A DNA stretch of 64,000 nt from Nitrospira sp. (lineage in GTDB: Bacteria; Nitrospirota; Nitrospiria; Nitrospirales; Nitrospiraceae). Positions 8,581 through 17,576 of the stretch are shown piece by piece. The stretch's first letter is position 1. Each line of letters starts with the position of its first letter. The notes under the pieces are model-generated. The model saw nothing but the letters and a program-made list of their open reading frames with translations. It did no database searches and was not told the origin of the DNA. Made by a program: the position numbers and the translations under genes. Location: assembly GCA_030653545.1 (NCBI GenBank), contig JAURZE010000007.1, positions 1-64,000 of the forward strand, in the 5' to 3' direction.

Positions 8581-9168
8581 TCAGTGACAGTGATGCGCGT
8601 GCACCAGTGCGTGGCCTTTGCCGCGCGCGATCAGCCAGCGGTTCACCGGAAAAGCGGCGGCGCCCGCCAGGATCAACGAGACGATCAAGCTTCCCCAGAA
8701 CAGAGGATCGGATAATCCGGCGTCCATCGCGCCGGGAATCACGAGCATGATCGCGTTATCCACTAACTCCATCGTCCCCATGGAGAGGGTATCGGAGGCG
8801 AGAGCCAGCCCGAGTGCTGCGCCCCAGGCCATCCCCGCTTTTCGTAGCGGCCAGAGTGTCATCCCGTAGCCGATCAGAAACGCGAGGGCTACGGCGAGCG
8901 CCACCGTCGGCCAGTTACTCCACCCGAGCGCCGTCCCGATCACCATCCCCAGCACTTCGCCGATGGTGCAACCGGTCAAGCAATGCAGCGTCGCCATGAA
9001 CGCAGTGCGGGTGAGGGACGTCGTGTCCTGCACCGCCCCATGGTGGCGATGGGCCATCTGCGGTTCATGCCGCTCGTGATGATGTGCCTGTTCCTTCGGC
9101 CCGGCGCAGCAGACCGGTTGCTCTTCTATCTCTGGAAGCGTGGCCGCGACGGATTCGTTACGGATCAT
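8581..9168 (-). CDS. DUF4396 membrane protein, Cys/His-rich N-terminus
   Basis: A 195-residue protein. Residues 1-55 are rich in Cys and His (PVCCAG, HHHERHEP, AHRHHG) and look metal-binding; the C-terminus ends in HAHHCH. Between them are four membrane segments with a conserved core (LHCLTGCTIGEVLGMVIG near residue 65), typical of DUF4396. The function of the family is unknown. The histidine clusters and the neighbouring Cys-tailed sigma factor, transcribed in the same direction just upstream, suggest a metal-linked role (inference). Confidence 0.8.
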   Translation of the reverse strand: MIRNESVAATLPEIEEQPVCCAGPKEQAHHHERHEPQMAHRHHGAVQDTTSLTRTAFMATLHCLTGCTIGEVLGMVIGTALGWSNWPTVALAVALAFLIGYGMTLWPLRKAGMAWGAALGLALASDTLSMGTMELVDNAIMLVIPGAMDAGLSDPLFWGSLIVSLILAGAAAFPVNRWLIARGKGHALVHAHHCH

Positions 9169-9244
9169 GTGAGGCCTCCCGGTGAGTGGTGAATGTTGCC
9201 GTTCACCCTTACAGACGGAGGAGGGAGCGGATTATTACAGTCGG

Positions 9245-9838
9245 CTAACAGGTACAGTTCAAGCAGCCGTGCTTCGTGCAAATCCCGCAGGTTTGTTCGA
9301 GGGTTGCCCGCAGGGCCTGCCGCGCCCGATGGAGACGGACGGTGAGATTGTTGGAGGTAACATTGAGCTCCCTGGCCACGGCCGCCGGGGACTCGCCTTC
9401 CAAGTCGACACGACGGATGAGCTCGGCATAGGCGGGACGGAGCTGAGTCACCAGTGGCGCCAGGCAGGCGCAGAGGGTCGGCCGGACTTCATCGAGCCCC
9501 GGCATCTTGTCTTCCCCCAACGTGACCAATTCATCGAGGAGGCCGTCCACTTTCCGGCGGTCGGCGGCGTGAGACCGGTAGTAGTCCACCACCGCATTGC
9601 GCAAGATTCGATAGAACCAGCTGACGGCGCTGTCGTGATGGTGCAGTTCGTGGCCGCGCTCGACCGCTTTGACCAGACTCTCCTGGAGCAGATCTTCGAC
9701 CAGCGCGTCGTCGGACAGCCGCTTGCGCAGAAAGGCACGGAAAGCCGATTCCTCCGCCAACAGGCGCCGCATGAGTTCATCCAGGGGCGTCGGACCGGAG
9801 GCGGTCCGGCCAGATTGAGCAACCGTCTTCTTTCCCAT
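9245..9838 (-). CDS. ECF sigma factor with Cys-rich C-terminal tail
   Basis: A 197-residue sigma-70 family regulator. Region 2 is at about residues 35-90 (DDALVEDLLQESLVKAVE, then SWFYRILRNAVVDYY), and region 4 at about 125-180, with the helix-turn-helix ESPAAVARELNVTSNNLTVR. The last 14 residues hold five cysteines (C184, C187, C192, C195, C197) and H190. Sigma factors of the CorE type use a similar C-terminal Cys-rich domain to sense copper or cadmium directly, without an anti-sigma factor. No anti-sigma gene is adjacent here, which fits. The likely target is the DUF4396 gene downstream (inference). Confidence 0.85.
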   Translation of the reverse strand: MGKKTVAQSGRTASGPTPLDELMRRLLAEESAFRAFLRKRLSDDALVEDLLQESLVKAVERGHELHHHDSAVSWFYRILRNAVVDYYRSHAADRRKVDGLLDELVTLGEDKMPGLDEVRPTLCACLAPLVTQLRPAYAELIRRVDLEGESPAAVARELNVTSNNLTVRLHRARQALRATLEQTCGICTKHGCLNCTC

Positions 9839-9875
9839 TGCCCCTCGATCGCTGTAGTGGCCTCCCCCGTTCCCC

Positions 9876-10889
9876 CTACTTGTAGCCGATCACCATGCCG
9901 TCCGGTCCGGCCAACCGCTCCACCTTGGTCTTCTTGAAGCCGGCTTCTTTCATCCACGTGCGGCAGTCGGCGCCGGTGAAGTCGAAGCCTCCGGGGGTTT
10001 CGATCAGCATATTGAGGCTCATCAGCAGGCCGAACGCGTTCTCCTTGCGCGCATCATCGATGAGGGCTTCATGGACGATCACCGCGCCGTTCGGCGGAAG
10101 CGCCTCGTAGGCCTTGCGCAGGAGCATCAGTTTTTCGTCGAGGTTCCAGTCGTGGAGGATGTGGCCCATGATGATGACGTCGACCTGCGGCAGCGGCTCG
10201 TTGAAGAAATTGCCGGGACGGAACTGCAGCCGCTTTGCCAGGCCCTTACTCTGAGCATAGGCCTCGAACACCGGTTGCACGACCGGCAGATCCATGCCGA
10301 GCCCGGTGAGGTGCTTGTGCGCGAGCGCGATTTCGACGGCGACACCACCCTGCGCGCAGCCGACATCGGCAAAGGTCTTGTATTTCTTCCAGGGAAATTT
10401 TTTGGCAATTCCGCGGCCGGACCCGATGCTGAGGCCCGTCATGGCCTTTAAAAATCCTTCGAGCCGCTGCGGGTCGCTATAGAGCGTGCCGAAGAAATCG
10501 CCGCCGGTCTTCACTTCATTCTGCGGCTGGCCGGTGCGAAGCCCGTCGGTCAGCGAGCCCCAAAAGTGATACAGCCGCGCATTGCACATTTCGAGGATGC
10601 CGCCGATATAGGACGGCTTGGCCCGATCCAGAAACAGCGCGGTTTCCGGCGTATTCGCGTACCGTGTGCCGGTACGCTTCAGCATCCCCAAGGCAACCAG
10701 CGCATCGAAAAAGTCCCGTGCGCTGCGCGGATGCAGGTTGAGTCGCGCGGTCAACTCCTCCAGCGTGCGCCCGCCCTTCGCCAGCTCGGTGAAGAGCCCG
10801 AGTTCAATGGCGCTCAGGAGAGTCTTCGATCCCAAGAAACCGGTGCCCAGTTCCATGACCTTCGCCGGTGTCAGAGGCTTCTTTGCCAC
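9876..10889 (-). CDS. SAM-dependent O-methyltransferase-like protein
   Basis: A 337-residue protein with a winged-helix dimerisation domain (about 15-90, [20 protein letters not shown]) followed by a class I methyltransferase domain. The SAM-binding loop is [17 protein letters not shown] near residue 170, and the GHILHDW motif near 245 is typical of family 2 O-methyltransferases (PF00891), whose histidine can serve as catalytic base. The substrate is unknown; relatives act on small phenolics, polyketides or carotenoid-pathway compounds. It is a stand-alone gene between the sigma factor and the flavin reductase, on the same strand. Confidence 0.75.
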   Translation of the reverse strand: MAKKPLTPAKVMELGTGFLGSKTLLSAIELGLFTELAKGGRTLEELTARLNLHPRSARDFFDALVALGMLKRTGTRYANTPETALFLDRAKPSYIGGILEMCNARLYHFWGSLTDGLRTGQPQNEVKTGGDFFGTLYSDPQRLEGFLKAMTGLSIGSGRGIAKKFPWKKYKTFADVGCAQGGVAVEIALAHKHLTGLGMDLPVVQPVFEAYAQSKGLAKRLQFRPGNFFNEPLPQVDVIIMGHILHDWNLDEKLMLLRKAYEALPPNGAVIVHEALIDDARKENAFGLLMSLNMLIETPGGFDFTGADCRTWMKEAGFKKTKVERLAGPDGMVIGYK

Positions 10890-10936
10890 GGTGCGATCCT
10901 TTCCTCAGGGAGTTATGCCGATCGTTGAGCGGCCGT

Positions 10937-11671
10937 CTACTCTGGCGCCCCGGCCGCCGAATCGTAATACTTTTCGCGATAGATGGGGCAAAGCCCCTTC
11001 TGCTGCAGCGTCTTCGTCACGTCGGCAATCATTCCGCCGCTTCCGCAGAGATAGACGGCAAGGTGCGCCACCGACGTGACGCGCTCCTCGACCAGCCGCT
11101 GCACCCGGCCGGTTTCTCCGGACCAGCCCGGATCCGGACGAGAGAGCGTGAGGACCGTCGTCATCTTCGGCATCTTCTGCGCGAGCGCGATCAAGTCTTC
11201 CTGATAGTACAGATCCCGCTGGCTCCGAAGACCCCAGAACAGGGTGGCCGGCCGGGGATCGGGCCGCTCCGCGTTCGCCAGGAGCATCGACCAGATGGGC
11301 GTAATGCCGGTCCCGGTGGCGACGAAGAGCAGGTCGCGTCCGGGATCCTCGCGTAGCGTGAAATGACCGGCCGGTCCTTTGAATCGTGTCGTATCGCCCT
11401 CTTTGAAGCCATAGAGCAACGTGGATCCGGGCCCGCCCGATACGCGGTTGAACAGGAGGGTGACGACGCCGGGACGGCTGGGTGAAGAGGCGATGGAATA
11501 GGCCCGCGTCACGAGGCGTCCGGTCTCGGGATGCGGCATGTCGAAAGAAATAAACTGGCCCGGTTTGAACTCGATGGCGGCGGGCTCGATGAGTCGCAAA
11601 TCGAGTTGTCGCACATCGTGCGTCAAATCCTTGATCGACTCAATCTGTGCGGCAAACGTATGAATGGACAT
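10937..11671 (-). CDS. Ferredoxin-NADP+ reductase-like flavoprotein
   Basis: A 244-residue FNR-superfamily enzyme without a fused ferredoxin domain. The FAD-binding motif is RAYSIASS near residues 56-63, and the NAD(P)H-binding motif is GTGITPIWSML near 120. It ends in YREKYYDSA. It would move electrons between NAD(P)H and a small carrier such as ferredoxin or flavodoxin. The gene lies downstream of zwf on the same strand, separated by 203 bp holding a hairpin, so co-transcription is uncertain. An NADPH link with glucose-6-phosphate dehydrogenase is attractive but inferred. Confidence 0.8.
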   Translation of the reverse strand: MSIHTFAAQIESIKDLTHDVRQLDLRLIEPAAIEFKPGQFISFDMPHPETGRLVTRAYSIASSPSRPGVVTLLFNRVSGGPGSTLLYGFKEGDTTRFKGPAGHFTLREDPGRDLLFVATGTGITPIWSMLLANAERPDPRPATLFWGLRSQRDLYYQEDLIALAQKMPKMTTVLTLSRPDPGWSGETGRVQRLVEERVTSVAHLAVYLCGSGGMIADVTKTLQQKGLCPIYREKYYDSAAGAPE

Positions 11672-11764
11672 CGCAGCCTGTCAGCCCGGTTGGGTGGTTG
11701 ATGCGCCGATGGCCGGAGTACGCTTCGATACGTTGAGTCGTTGCGTGACGCGAGAACGCTGCCG

Positions 11765-11796
11765 GCCGGTTTGTCAGCATCCTGCTCGAAACCGGC
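11765..11796. terminator. Hairpin downstream of zwf
   Basis: Inverted repeat gccggttt (11765-11772) / aaaccggc (11789-11796) with a 16-nt loop, about 80 bp past the zwf stop on the minus strand. The loop itself can pair agca with tgct. There is no clear T-tract. Confidence 0.35.
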
Positions 11797-11874
11797 GCAT
11801 TATCGGCTGGCTCGGTACGCAACGTCAAGATTGGGATGAGAGAGAGGATCGTCCGGGAACCGTTGGAACCCGGT

Positions 11875-13338
11875 TCACCAGCCGAGTTGCCATTGATGGC
11901 CCTGGCGTTCGACCAGCGCATCCGCCTCGCGCGGTCCCCAGGAGCCGGCCGAATACGGATGCACCACTTGCTTGCCGGTCAGGAGGGGGTCATAGAGCTT
12001 CCAGGCCTTTTCGGTAAACTCCGCGCTGACGAACAGGGTCTGATCCCCGATCATCACATCGCGTAAAAGCGTCTCGTAGGCCTCGGGCAGCTGCCCGAAC
12101 GCTTTCTGGTAGTCGAACTGCAATGCATGGTCGCTCAGCATGAACGGCCGCCCGGGACTCTTCACGGAAAAGCAGAGAGAGAATCCTTCGCTGGGCTGCA
12201 GCGTGATCAACAGCTTATTGGACGCGATGCTGCCAGGATCGATGGACGGAAACACATGGGCCGGGGCCTCGCGGAAAATGACGGCGATCTGCGTGAGCTT
12301 TCGGGGAAAGCGTTTCCCGGTGCGCAGATAGAACGGAACGCCCTTCCAGCGCCAGTTGTTTATCTCCGCTTTCAATGCGACATAGGTTTCCGTGCTGGAA
12401 TCCCTCGGTACACCCGGCTCCTCGCGATACCCGGGAATCGTCTGGTCGCCGATCTGCCAGGAGGTGTATTGGCCGAACACCACGTCCTGCTCCGCAATCG
12501 GCGCAATGGAATGGAGCACTTTCATCTTTTCGCTCTGAATGGCCTCCGCATCGAACGAGACCGGGACTTCCATCGCCACGACGGTCATGAGCTGGGTCAA
12601 ATGATTCTGCAGCATGTCGCGCAGAGCGCCCGCCTGTTGGTAGTAGGCCCCGCGATGTTCGACACCGAGATCTTCGGCCACGGTAATCTGCACGTTCTCG
12701 ATGGCGTCGCGTTTCCAGAGCGATTCGAAAATCGGGTTGGCGAACCGGAAGGCCAGCAGATTCTGGACGGTTTCCTTTCCCAGATAGTGGTCGATCCGGT
12801 AGATCTGCGATTCGTCCACGTACCGGTGCAACGTGGTATTCAGCTGGCGGGCTGATTGGAAATCGTGCCCGAAGGGCTTTTCGAAGACGACGCGCACCCA
12901 GCCACGCCCCTTGAGCAGTCCCGCCCGATCCAACCCTTCGATGGCGTTGGGCGCAATGTCGGGCGGCACGGCCAGATAGAACACGCGATTTTCCGGCATG
13001 ACGTGTTCCAGTTCAATCCGGCGAATGTACGTCGCTAACGCGGCATAATCGTCATCCGTCCCCCGGCCGATGGTGTGGTAGTAAAGACAGGCGTCGCACC
13101 ACTCGCGCAATTCGTGATCGTTGTGCCAGCCGGCCTTGTGCAACCCTTCATGCGCCCAGAGCCGAAACCCGTCCTCACCGACTTCAGGCAAAGCCGCGCC
13201 CACAATCAGCGTGTTCCGGGTTTCCAACACACCCTGATCCCGCAAATGGTAGAGCGCGGGCAACAACTTTCGACGGGTCAGATCGCCGGTGGCTCCGATG
13301 ATGACAAAGACGTGCGGCTCAACCTGCTGTGGCGGCAT
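11875..13338 (-). CDS. zwf: Glucose-6-phosphate 1-dehydrogenase
   Basis: A 487-residue cytosolic enzyme that oxidises glucose-6-phosphate to 6-phosphogluconolactone with NAD(P)+, feeding the oxidative pentose phosphate route. The N-terminal dinucleotide-binding motif is GATGDLTRRK at residues 15-24. The substrate-binding signature RIDHYLGKETVQN, with its catalytic His-Lys region, is present near residue 180, and the length is typical. No 6-phosphogluconolactonase or Gnd gene is next to it. Supply of pentose phosphates would connect with the phosphoketolase gene elsewhere in the window. Confidence 0.95.
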   Translation of the reverse strand: MPPQQVEPHVFVIIGATGDLTRRKLLPALYHLRDQGVLETRNTLIVGAALPEVGEDGFRLWAHEGLHKAGWHNDHELREWCDACLYYHTIGRGTDDDYAALATYIRRIELEHVMPENRVFYLAVPPDIAPNAIEGLDRAGLLKGRGWVRVVFEKPFGHDFQSARQLNTTLHRYVDESQIYRIDHYLGKETVQNLLAFRFANPIFESLWKRDAIENVQITVAEDLGVEHRGAYYQQAGALRDMLQNHLTQLMTVVAMEVPVSFDAEAIQSEKMKVLHSIAPIAEQDVVFGQYTSWQIGDQTIPGYREEPGVPRDSSTETYVALKAEINNWRWKGVPFYLRTGKRFPRKLTQIAVIFREAPAHVFPSIDPGSIASNKLLITLQPSEGFSLCFSVKSPGRPFMLSDHALQFDYQKAFGQLPEAYETLLRDVMIGDQTLFVSAEFTEKAWKLYDPLLTGKQVVHPYSAGSWGPREADALVERQGHQWQLGW

Positions 13339-13561
13339 TCGCGAGGTCCTCTTGTTGCAGTATGTTGCTCTTCAGAATTTTGATCATGCCAAAGATACCA
13401 TGCCCCCCTACCGGACAGCGACGGGCGCTAAGGGCACCCTGTTCAGAGGCCGGCGAAAGGAGTCAGAAGAATCCGCTTTACGTGCCCCGTCCAGACCAAC
13501 AAGATTTTCGCACAATCTGCGTCATTTGGATAAGGAGTCGGCATCCTCTTGCCGTGATGAC

Positions 13562-13966
13562 TCAGCTCCTACCGTTGCTCCCTGAAAGATGCTTTCTTAT
13601 GGTTTCCAGGATTCTCTGGGACCGGGCTTCGTCGCCGGTGAGCCCCACACGTATGGTTATCTGTGTCCGGGAATCCCCGATCGAATCCAGATCGATCCAT
13701 ACATGAGCGCGATCGGCAAACTCGGATTCCGTGTGGCCAGACAACTTATCGACCCGGTCCTCCGATGGCTTCAGTTCCAATTCCTTCAACGCGGCCAGCG
13801 TAGCCCCGTGAACAGCCGGCACGTCGTAGCCAAGTTCCTCCGTGAGGTTGCCCATCACATAAACGGCACCGGCTGCTCCACCCGCCGCCCCGACGAGGAA
13901 GGCCACGCAGCCGGAACCGGACGCAGCCAGCGCGCCACAGATCGCCCACCCTGCTGTGGCTGTCAT
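13562..13966 (-). CDS. DUF3568-family lipoprotein
   Basis: A 134-residue small protein. From the ATG at 13966 it has a short hydrophobic signal ending SGSGC with C20, a possible lipobox. A glycine/alanine-rich hydrophobic segment follows (FLVGAAGGAAGAVYVMG). The remaining 95 residues have the beta-alpha pattern of DUF3568 proteins, including the RTQITIRVGLTGDEARSQRI block. Function unknown; members are small envelope proteins. An in-frame ATG 33 bases upstream would lengthen the N-region. Confidence 0.7.
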   Translation of the reverse strand: MTATAGWAICGALAASGSGCVAFLVGAAGGAAGAVYVMGNLTEELGYDVPAVHGATLAALKELELKPSEDRVDKLSGHTESEFADRAHVWIDLDSIGDSRTQITIRVGLTGDEARSQRILETIRKHLSGSNGRS

Positions 13967-14113
13967 CCAATACGATCCCCTATGACCTTTGCGACCCACA
14001 CGGCACCTCAGTCAGTTGGATTTGGGGGGAGAAGGCACATCAGGGATAAGCAGAGATGACCGACACCTGAGGCCGTCAGACCGACCGACGACCCGGTATC
14101 GCGCCGCGCGCCG

Positions 14114-15166
14114 TTATGACAATCCATGCTGGTCCCGCCCAATACGGCCGTCGTAGCGGTTTGTGGACTTAAACAACTCGAACCGCCCGTCCATGGCGTG
14201 GCGGGCCACGCGAGTCCGCAGGCCCTGCATCTCGGCGACCGTCATCGGGACGAACCGCCGCACGATCTCGAGATTCTGCCGCAAGACGTCCCGCGAATCG
14301 ATGCCGCTGACCAGCGACGCTATCGGCAAACTTAACACATACCGCAGCGCTTCTTCCGGTGTGACGAGCCCCTGTTTGATCGGTTCGGCATTCCCGCTCA
14401 AGCTTTTCATCCCGATCGGAGCGATGCCCCGCTGCGTAAGGACCGGCAGCACCTCCAGCTCGAAACTCCGATAGGTTCCGTCGAAGACATTGAGCGGCAT
14501 CTGGCAGGTGTCGAACGGAAAGTCGTGGGCGAGCATCTTCAGATGAATCTTTGGATCTTTGTGTCCGGTGAAACCGATGAACCGCACCTTACCCTGCCGC
14601 TTCGCTTCGAGCAAGGCCTCGGCCCCGCCGCCCGGCGCAAAGTGCCGATCGGGATCGTCGAGATAGACCACTTCGTGAATCTGCCAGAGATCGAGATAAT
14701 CCGTCTTCAGGCGACGGAGCGATTCGTCGAGCTGCTGCAACGCCACCCGCTTATCGCGTCCGTGCGAGCAGACCTTCGTCATGAGAAACACCTGCTGCCG
14801 CCGGCCTTGTAGGGCCTTCCCCATCAGCTCTTCGGAGCGTCCGCCGTTGTACTCCCAGGCATTGTCCAGAAAGGTCACGCCGGCGTCGATCGCTTCATGG
14901 AGGATGCGAATCGCCTCGGCGTCATCTTCGATTCGGCCCCAATGGGCGCCGCCGAAACAGAGTGCGGAGACCTGCACGCCGGTTTTCCCCAGCAGGCGCT
15001 TCGGAATCTCCCCGGTGGCCGACGAGCGCGCCGGCTCCAGCGCATCGGCCAATCCGCGAGCGCCGCCCAGCGCAACCATCGATCCGAGCGCACCGATCGC
15101 CTTTAACAACTGCCGACGATTCAGCGACCTTTCCCCGTCATCTCGATCAAGACTTCGTAGTTTCAT
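14114..15166 (-). CDS. Tat-exported aldo/keto reductase
   Basis: A 350-residue protein. The N-terminus carries the twin-arginine motif NRRQLLK (R17-R18) followed by a hydrophobic region, so export by Tat is likely. The TIM-barrel domain shows the AKR catalytic tetrad D101, Y106, K131 and H164 (FLDNAWEYNGG, LMTKV, LWQIHE). AKRs reduce carbonyls with NADPH; export suggests either a tightly bound cofactor or a different role, as seen in other Tat-linked AKRs. The C-terminus lacks the ferredoxin-type cysteines of some relatives. The substrate is unknown. Confidence 0.8.
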   Translation of the reverse strand: MKLRSLDRDDGERSLNRRQLLKAIGALGSMVALGGARGLADALEPARSSATGEIPKRLLGKTGVQVSALCFGGAHWGRIEDDAEAIRILHEAIDAGVTFLDNAWEYNGGRSEELMGKALQGRRQQVFLMTKVCSHGRDKRVALQQLDESLRRLKTDYLDLWQIHEVVYLDDPDRHFAPGGGAEALLEAKRQGKVRFIGFTGHKDPKIHLKMLAHDFPFDTCQMPLNVFDGTYRSFELEVLPVLTQRGIAPIGMKSLSGNAEPIKQGLVTPEEALRYVLSLPIASLVSGIDSRDVLRQNLEIVRRFVPMTVAEMQGLRTRVARHAMDGRFELFKSTNRYDGRIGRDQHGLS

Positions 15167-15410
15167 AGCAGAACCTCCGAGTCCTTTCCTTCCTCACCCC
15201 CACCACCACAAGGCGGATGATCGGACGGACTGCTTCGGCTGCGACATCGCGCCATTCATAGCCAATAGGCCTGCAAAGAAAGCGTACGACGGCATTGCGC
15301 TGTTCCAGCGCAGCCTCACAGGAGTACGCGGCGTGCTCTATCAAGAATCCAGCAGCTCTCGCGATTATTCGCATGATCTCGCAGCCGAAGCAGTCCGCCC
15401 GGTCAGCCGC

Positions 15411-15998
15411 CTATTTCCCCACATCCCCCAGTCCCCGCATCTCATCCAACCAGTCGGCCCTCTGACGGTCCGTCAGCCCGTCGATAGATCCGATGATAGT
15501 GGATTTCACCGGGCCGATGCCACAGAACCAGAGGGTGTTGCGCTTGAGAGATCTGAGACTGTGGGCGAAGAAGATCCAGCGGTACACAAACGCCGGCATC
15601 CCCATGGTCACGACGATGCGGGCCGACTTTCCCGTGAGCAGCTTTTTCGCCATCCCGCCGGACTTCTGATACTCGAAGGCAAAGCCCGGACGCAGAAGCT
15701 GTTCCAAGAACCCTTTCAGTAATGCCGGCATCGATCCCAGCCAGAGCGGATAGATGATCACCAGGTGATCGGCCCAGGTCACGACATCCTGCGCCTGCTT
15801 GATCGCCTCCGGAGGTTGGCCCTTCTCGAAATCCTGTTTTGTCCGCAAGAGAGGAAAGTCGAGCGCCGCCACGTCGATACGCATCACATCATGTCCGCCA
15901 TCCTCTGCCCCCTTGGCATATTCGTCGGCCAGCGCATGGCAGAAATGTCGGGCCGTCGAGTCGGGATGACCCTGAATGATGGCGATATGCTTGGGCAT
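15411..15998 (-). CDS. NAD(P)H-dependent quinone/flavodoxin-fold oxidoreductase
   Basis: A 195-residue flavoprotein of the NQO/MdaB/KefF group. The FMN/FAD phosphate loop is IAIIQGHPDSTARHF at residues 5-19, the flavin-contact motif is YPLWLGSMPALLKGFLE near 105, and GMPAFVYRW lies near 145. It should reduce quinones by two electrons from NAD(P)H, protecting against redox cycling. Genes on both sides are unrelated, and transcription is probably independent. Confidence 0.85.
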   Translation of the reverse strand: MPKHIAIIQGHPDSTARHFCHALADEYAKGAEDGGHDVMRIDVAALDFPLLRTKQDFEKGQPPEAIKQAQDVVTWADHLVIIYPLWLGSMPALLKGFLEQLLRPGFAFEYQKSGGMAKKLLTGKSARIVVTMGMPAFVYRWIFFAHSLRSLKRNTLWFCGIGPVKSTIIGSIDGLTDRQRADWLDEMRGLGDVGK

Positions 15999-16029
15999 AG
16001 AGTCCTTGAGGAACTATTTCTGCACCTTG

Positions 16030-16581
16030 CTAGAAGAGTGGATGGTGCGGCGCGCTGCCGGGCGGTACAGACTCCGTGATCCCCCCCTTGTTGCCGAGGA
16101 ACCGCCAGGCTCCGTCTTCGTAAATCAGATAGTGGACCTCGTTGACCCAGCTATCGATCGTGATGGTCTTCCCTGACTCCTTATCGATACCATAGAGCCC
16201 GCCGGTACAGGTGACCGAAGCCTTCTTCACCTTCCCTGTCTGCATCAGCTTCACATCGGTGAACACATGACGGGAGGACAGATCCCGATAATGCACGAAC
16301 ACTTCAGCCCAGATGCGTCGGACATCGGCCGGCTTCAGACCATAGTAGTTGTAGCCTTTTGCATAAAACGGCATAAGGGACTTGATGTCGGCCTGCCGCA
16401 CCGCCGCATCGGCCTGATCGAACGCCGCCACGACATCCCGCATCAGCGCTTGGTCACGCTCCCCCACCACCCCCGGCACGACCTCGACATCGGCTGCGCC
16501 CGGCGCCGGATAATAAAGAGCCACGAGGGCAAGAGCGCCTCCCAGCAACGCACCACTCACAATAAGGCGGTTCCACTTCAT
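16030..16581 (-). CDS. Exported NTF2/SnoaL-like protein, paralogue A
   Basis: A 183-residue protein. From the ATG at 16581 it has a signal anchor (KWNRLIVSGALLGGALALVALY). The rest is a cone-shaped NTF2-like domain: helix VVAAFDQADAAVRQADIKSL, then YYGLKPADVRRIWAEVF, and the sheet ending WRFLGNKGG. It ends in PHHPLF. A clear paralogue lies at 22959-23504 with the same order of motifs and the same terminal signature. Such domains bind small ligands or act as accessory subunits; the role here is unknown. Confidence 0.7.
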   Translation of the reverse strand: MKWNRLIVSGALLGGALALVALYYPAPGAADVEVVPGVVGERDQALMRDVVAAFDQADAAVRQADIKSLMPFYAKGYNYYGLKPADVRRIWAEVFVHYRDLSSRHVFTDVKLMQTGKVKKASVTCTGGLYGIDKESGKTITIDSWVNEVHYLIYEDGAWRFLGNKGGITESVPPGSAPHHPLF

Positions 16582-16847
16582 AGCGACTAAAAAAGCAATG
16601 ATGATGCCAGGCACCCCACGTCCGCGCGTAGGAACTTCTCTCGCCAGAAAAGACGGTTCTGATGTGATTACCTGGGCGCCGACTCCGCGAGTTGGGGCCT
16701 AACTCCCCAGCCTCCACTTTTGCTCTGCTGCACAATGCACCAATAGAAGAGCCGGACAACCGGCAACTGCCACGTATCGAAGGGACCGGGGCAGGCATAC
16801 CGGATGCACTTCCTCTCCATGAGGAGACTTGGAGGAGATTTGCGACG

Positions 16848-17576
16848 ATGCCGATTCCCCTGCTGGATATTACTGCACTCACCTTCGAGGCGGATCATCA
16901 TCCCATCCTGGATCGGCTCGACTTGTCGATCCAGCGGGGTGAGATTCATGCCCTGCTCGGCGCCAATGGATCGGGGAAAACCACACTGGCCTATGTGTTG
17001 ATGGGATGCGAAGGCTATGTGGCGAGCGGAGGCCATATCCTATTCGACGGGATAGACCTGTTACCGCTCAAGATGTATGAACGGGCCAGATTAGGGCTCA
17101 CGCTCGCCTGGCAGGAACCGGCGCGATTCGAAGGGGTCACGGTGCGCGAATATCTCAGCCTGGGAAATCCGGACTTCGATCCGGCACCGGCCCTCAGGCA
17201 AGTCGGTCTTGACCCGGACCGCTACCTGCATCGCCGGGTGGATAAATCCCTCAGCGGAGGAGAACGCCACCGGATCGAACTCGCCTCGGTGTTATCGATG
17301 AACCCGAAGCTGGCAATCCTCGATGAGCCGTCGGCCGGGATCGATATGCTCTCGATTACACACATTATCGGCATCATTCGCGCGGTGAAAGCCGGCGGCG
17401 GATCCGTCATCTTGATCACCCATCAGGAGGAGGTCGCCCTCATCGCCGATCGCGCGTCACAACTTTGCGCCGGACGCATCATCTTCTCCGGCAGTCCCCG
17501 AGAAGCCGTCGATCATTTCCGTGGGCGGGCCTGCGTTCGTTGCGACGGGGAGGTGTGTACCGATGTCCGACCTTGA
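16848..17576 (+). CDS. sufC: SufC-type ATPase of Fe-S cluster assembly
   Basis: A 242-residue ABC ATPase. Walker A is GANGSGKT (38-45), the signature LSGGE (135-139) and Walker B LAILDEPSAGID (155-166). The start at 16848 is preceded by TTGGAGGAGA, a strong ribosome-binding site. It is translationally coupled to the SufB/D gene, overlapping it by 14 bases. SufC hydrolyses ATP to drive cluster assembly on its SufB/D partner. The C-terminus has an extra Cys cluster (CVRCDGEVC), not needed in E. coli SufC. No sufS, sufU or sufE lies nearby. Confidence 0.85.
   Translation: MPIPLLDITALTFEADHHPILDRLDLSIQRGEIHALLGANGSGKTTLAYVLMGCEGYVASGGHILFDGIDLLPLKMYERARLGLTLAWQEPARFEGVTVREYLSLGNPDFDPAPALRQVGLDPDRYLHRRVDKSLSGGERHRIELASVLSMNPKLAILDEPSAGIDMLSITHIIGIIRAVKAGGGSVILITHQEEVALIADRASQLCAGRIIFSGSPREAVDHFRGRACVRCDGEVCTDVRP

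Noticed and set aside
15147-15374. Minus-strand frame of 75 codons upstream of the aldo/keto reductase
   Set aside because: Overlaps the AKR start and shows no domain or ribosome-binding site; it probably only contains promoter sequence.
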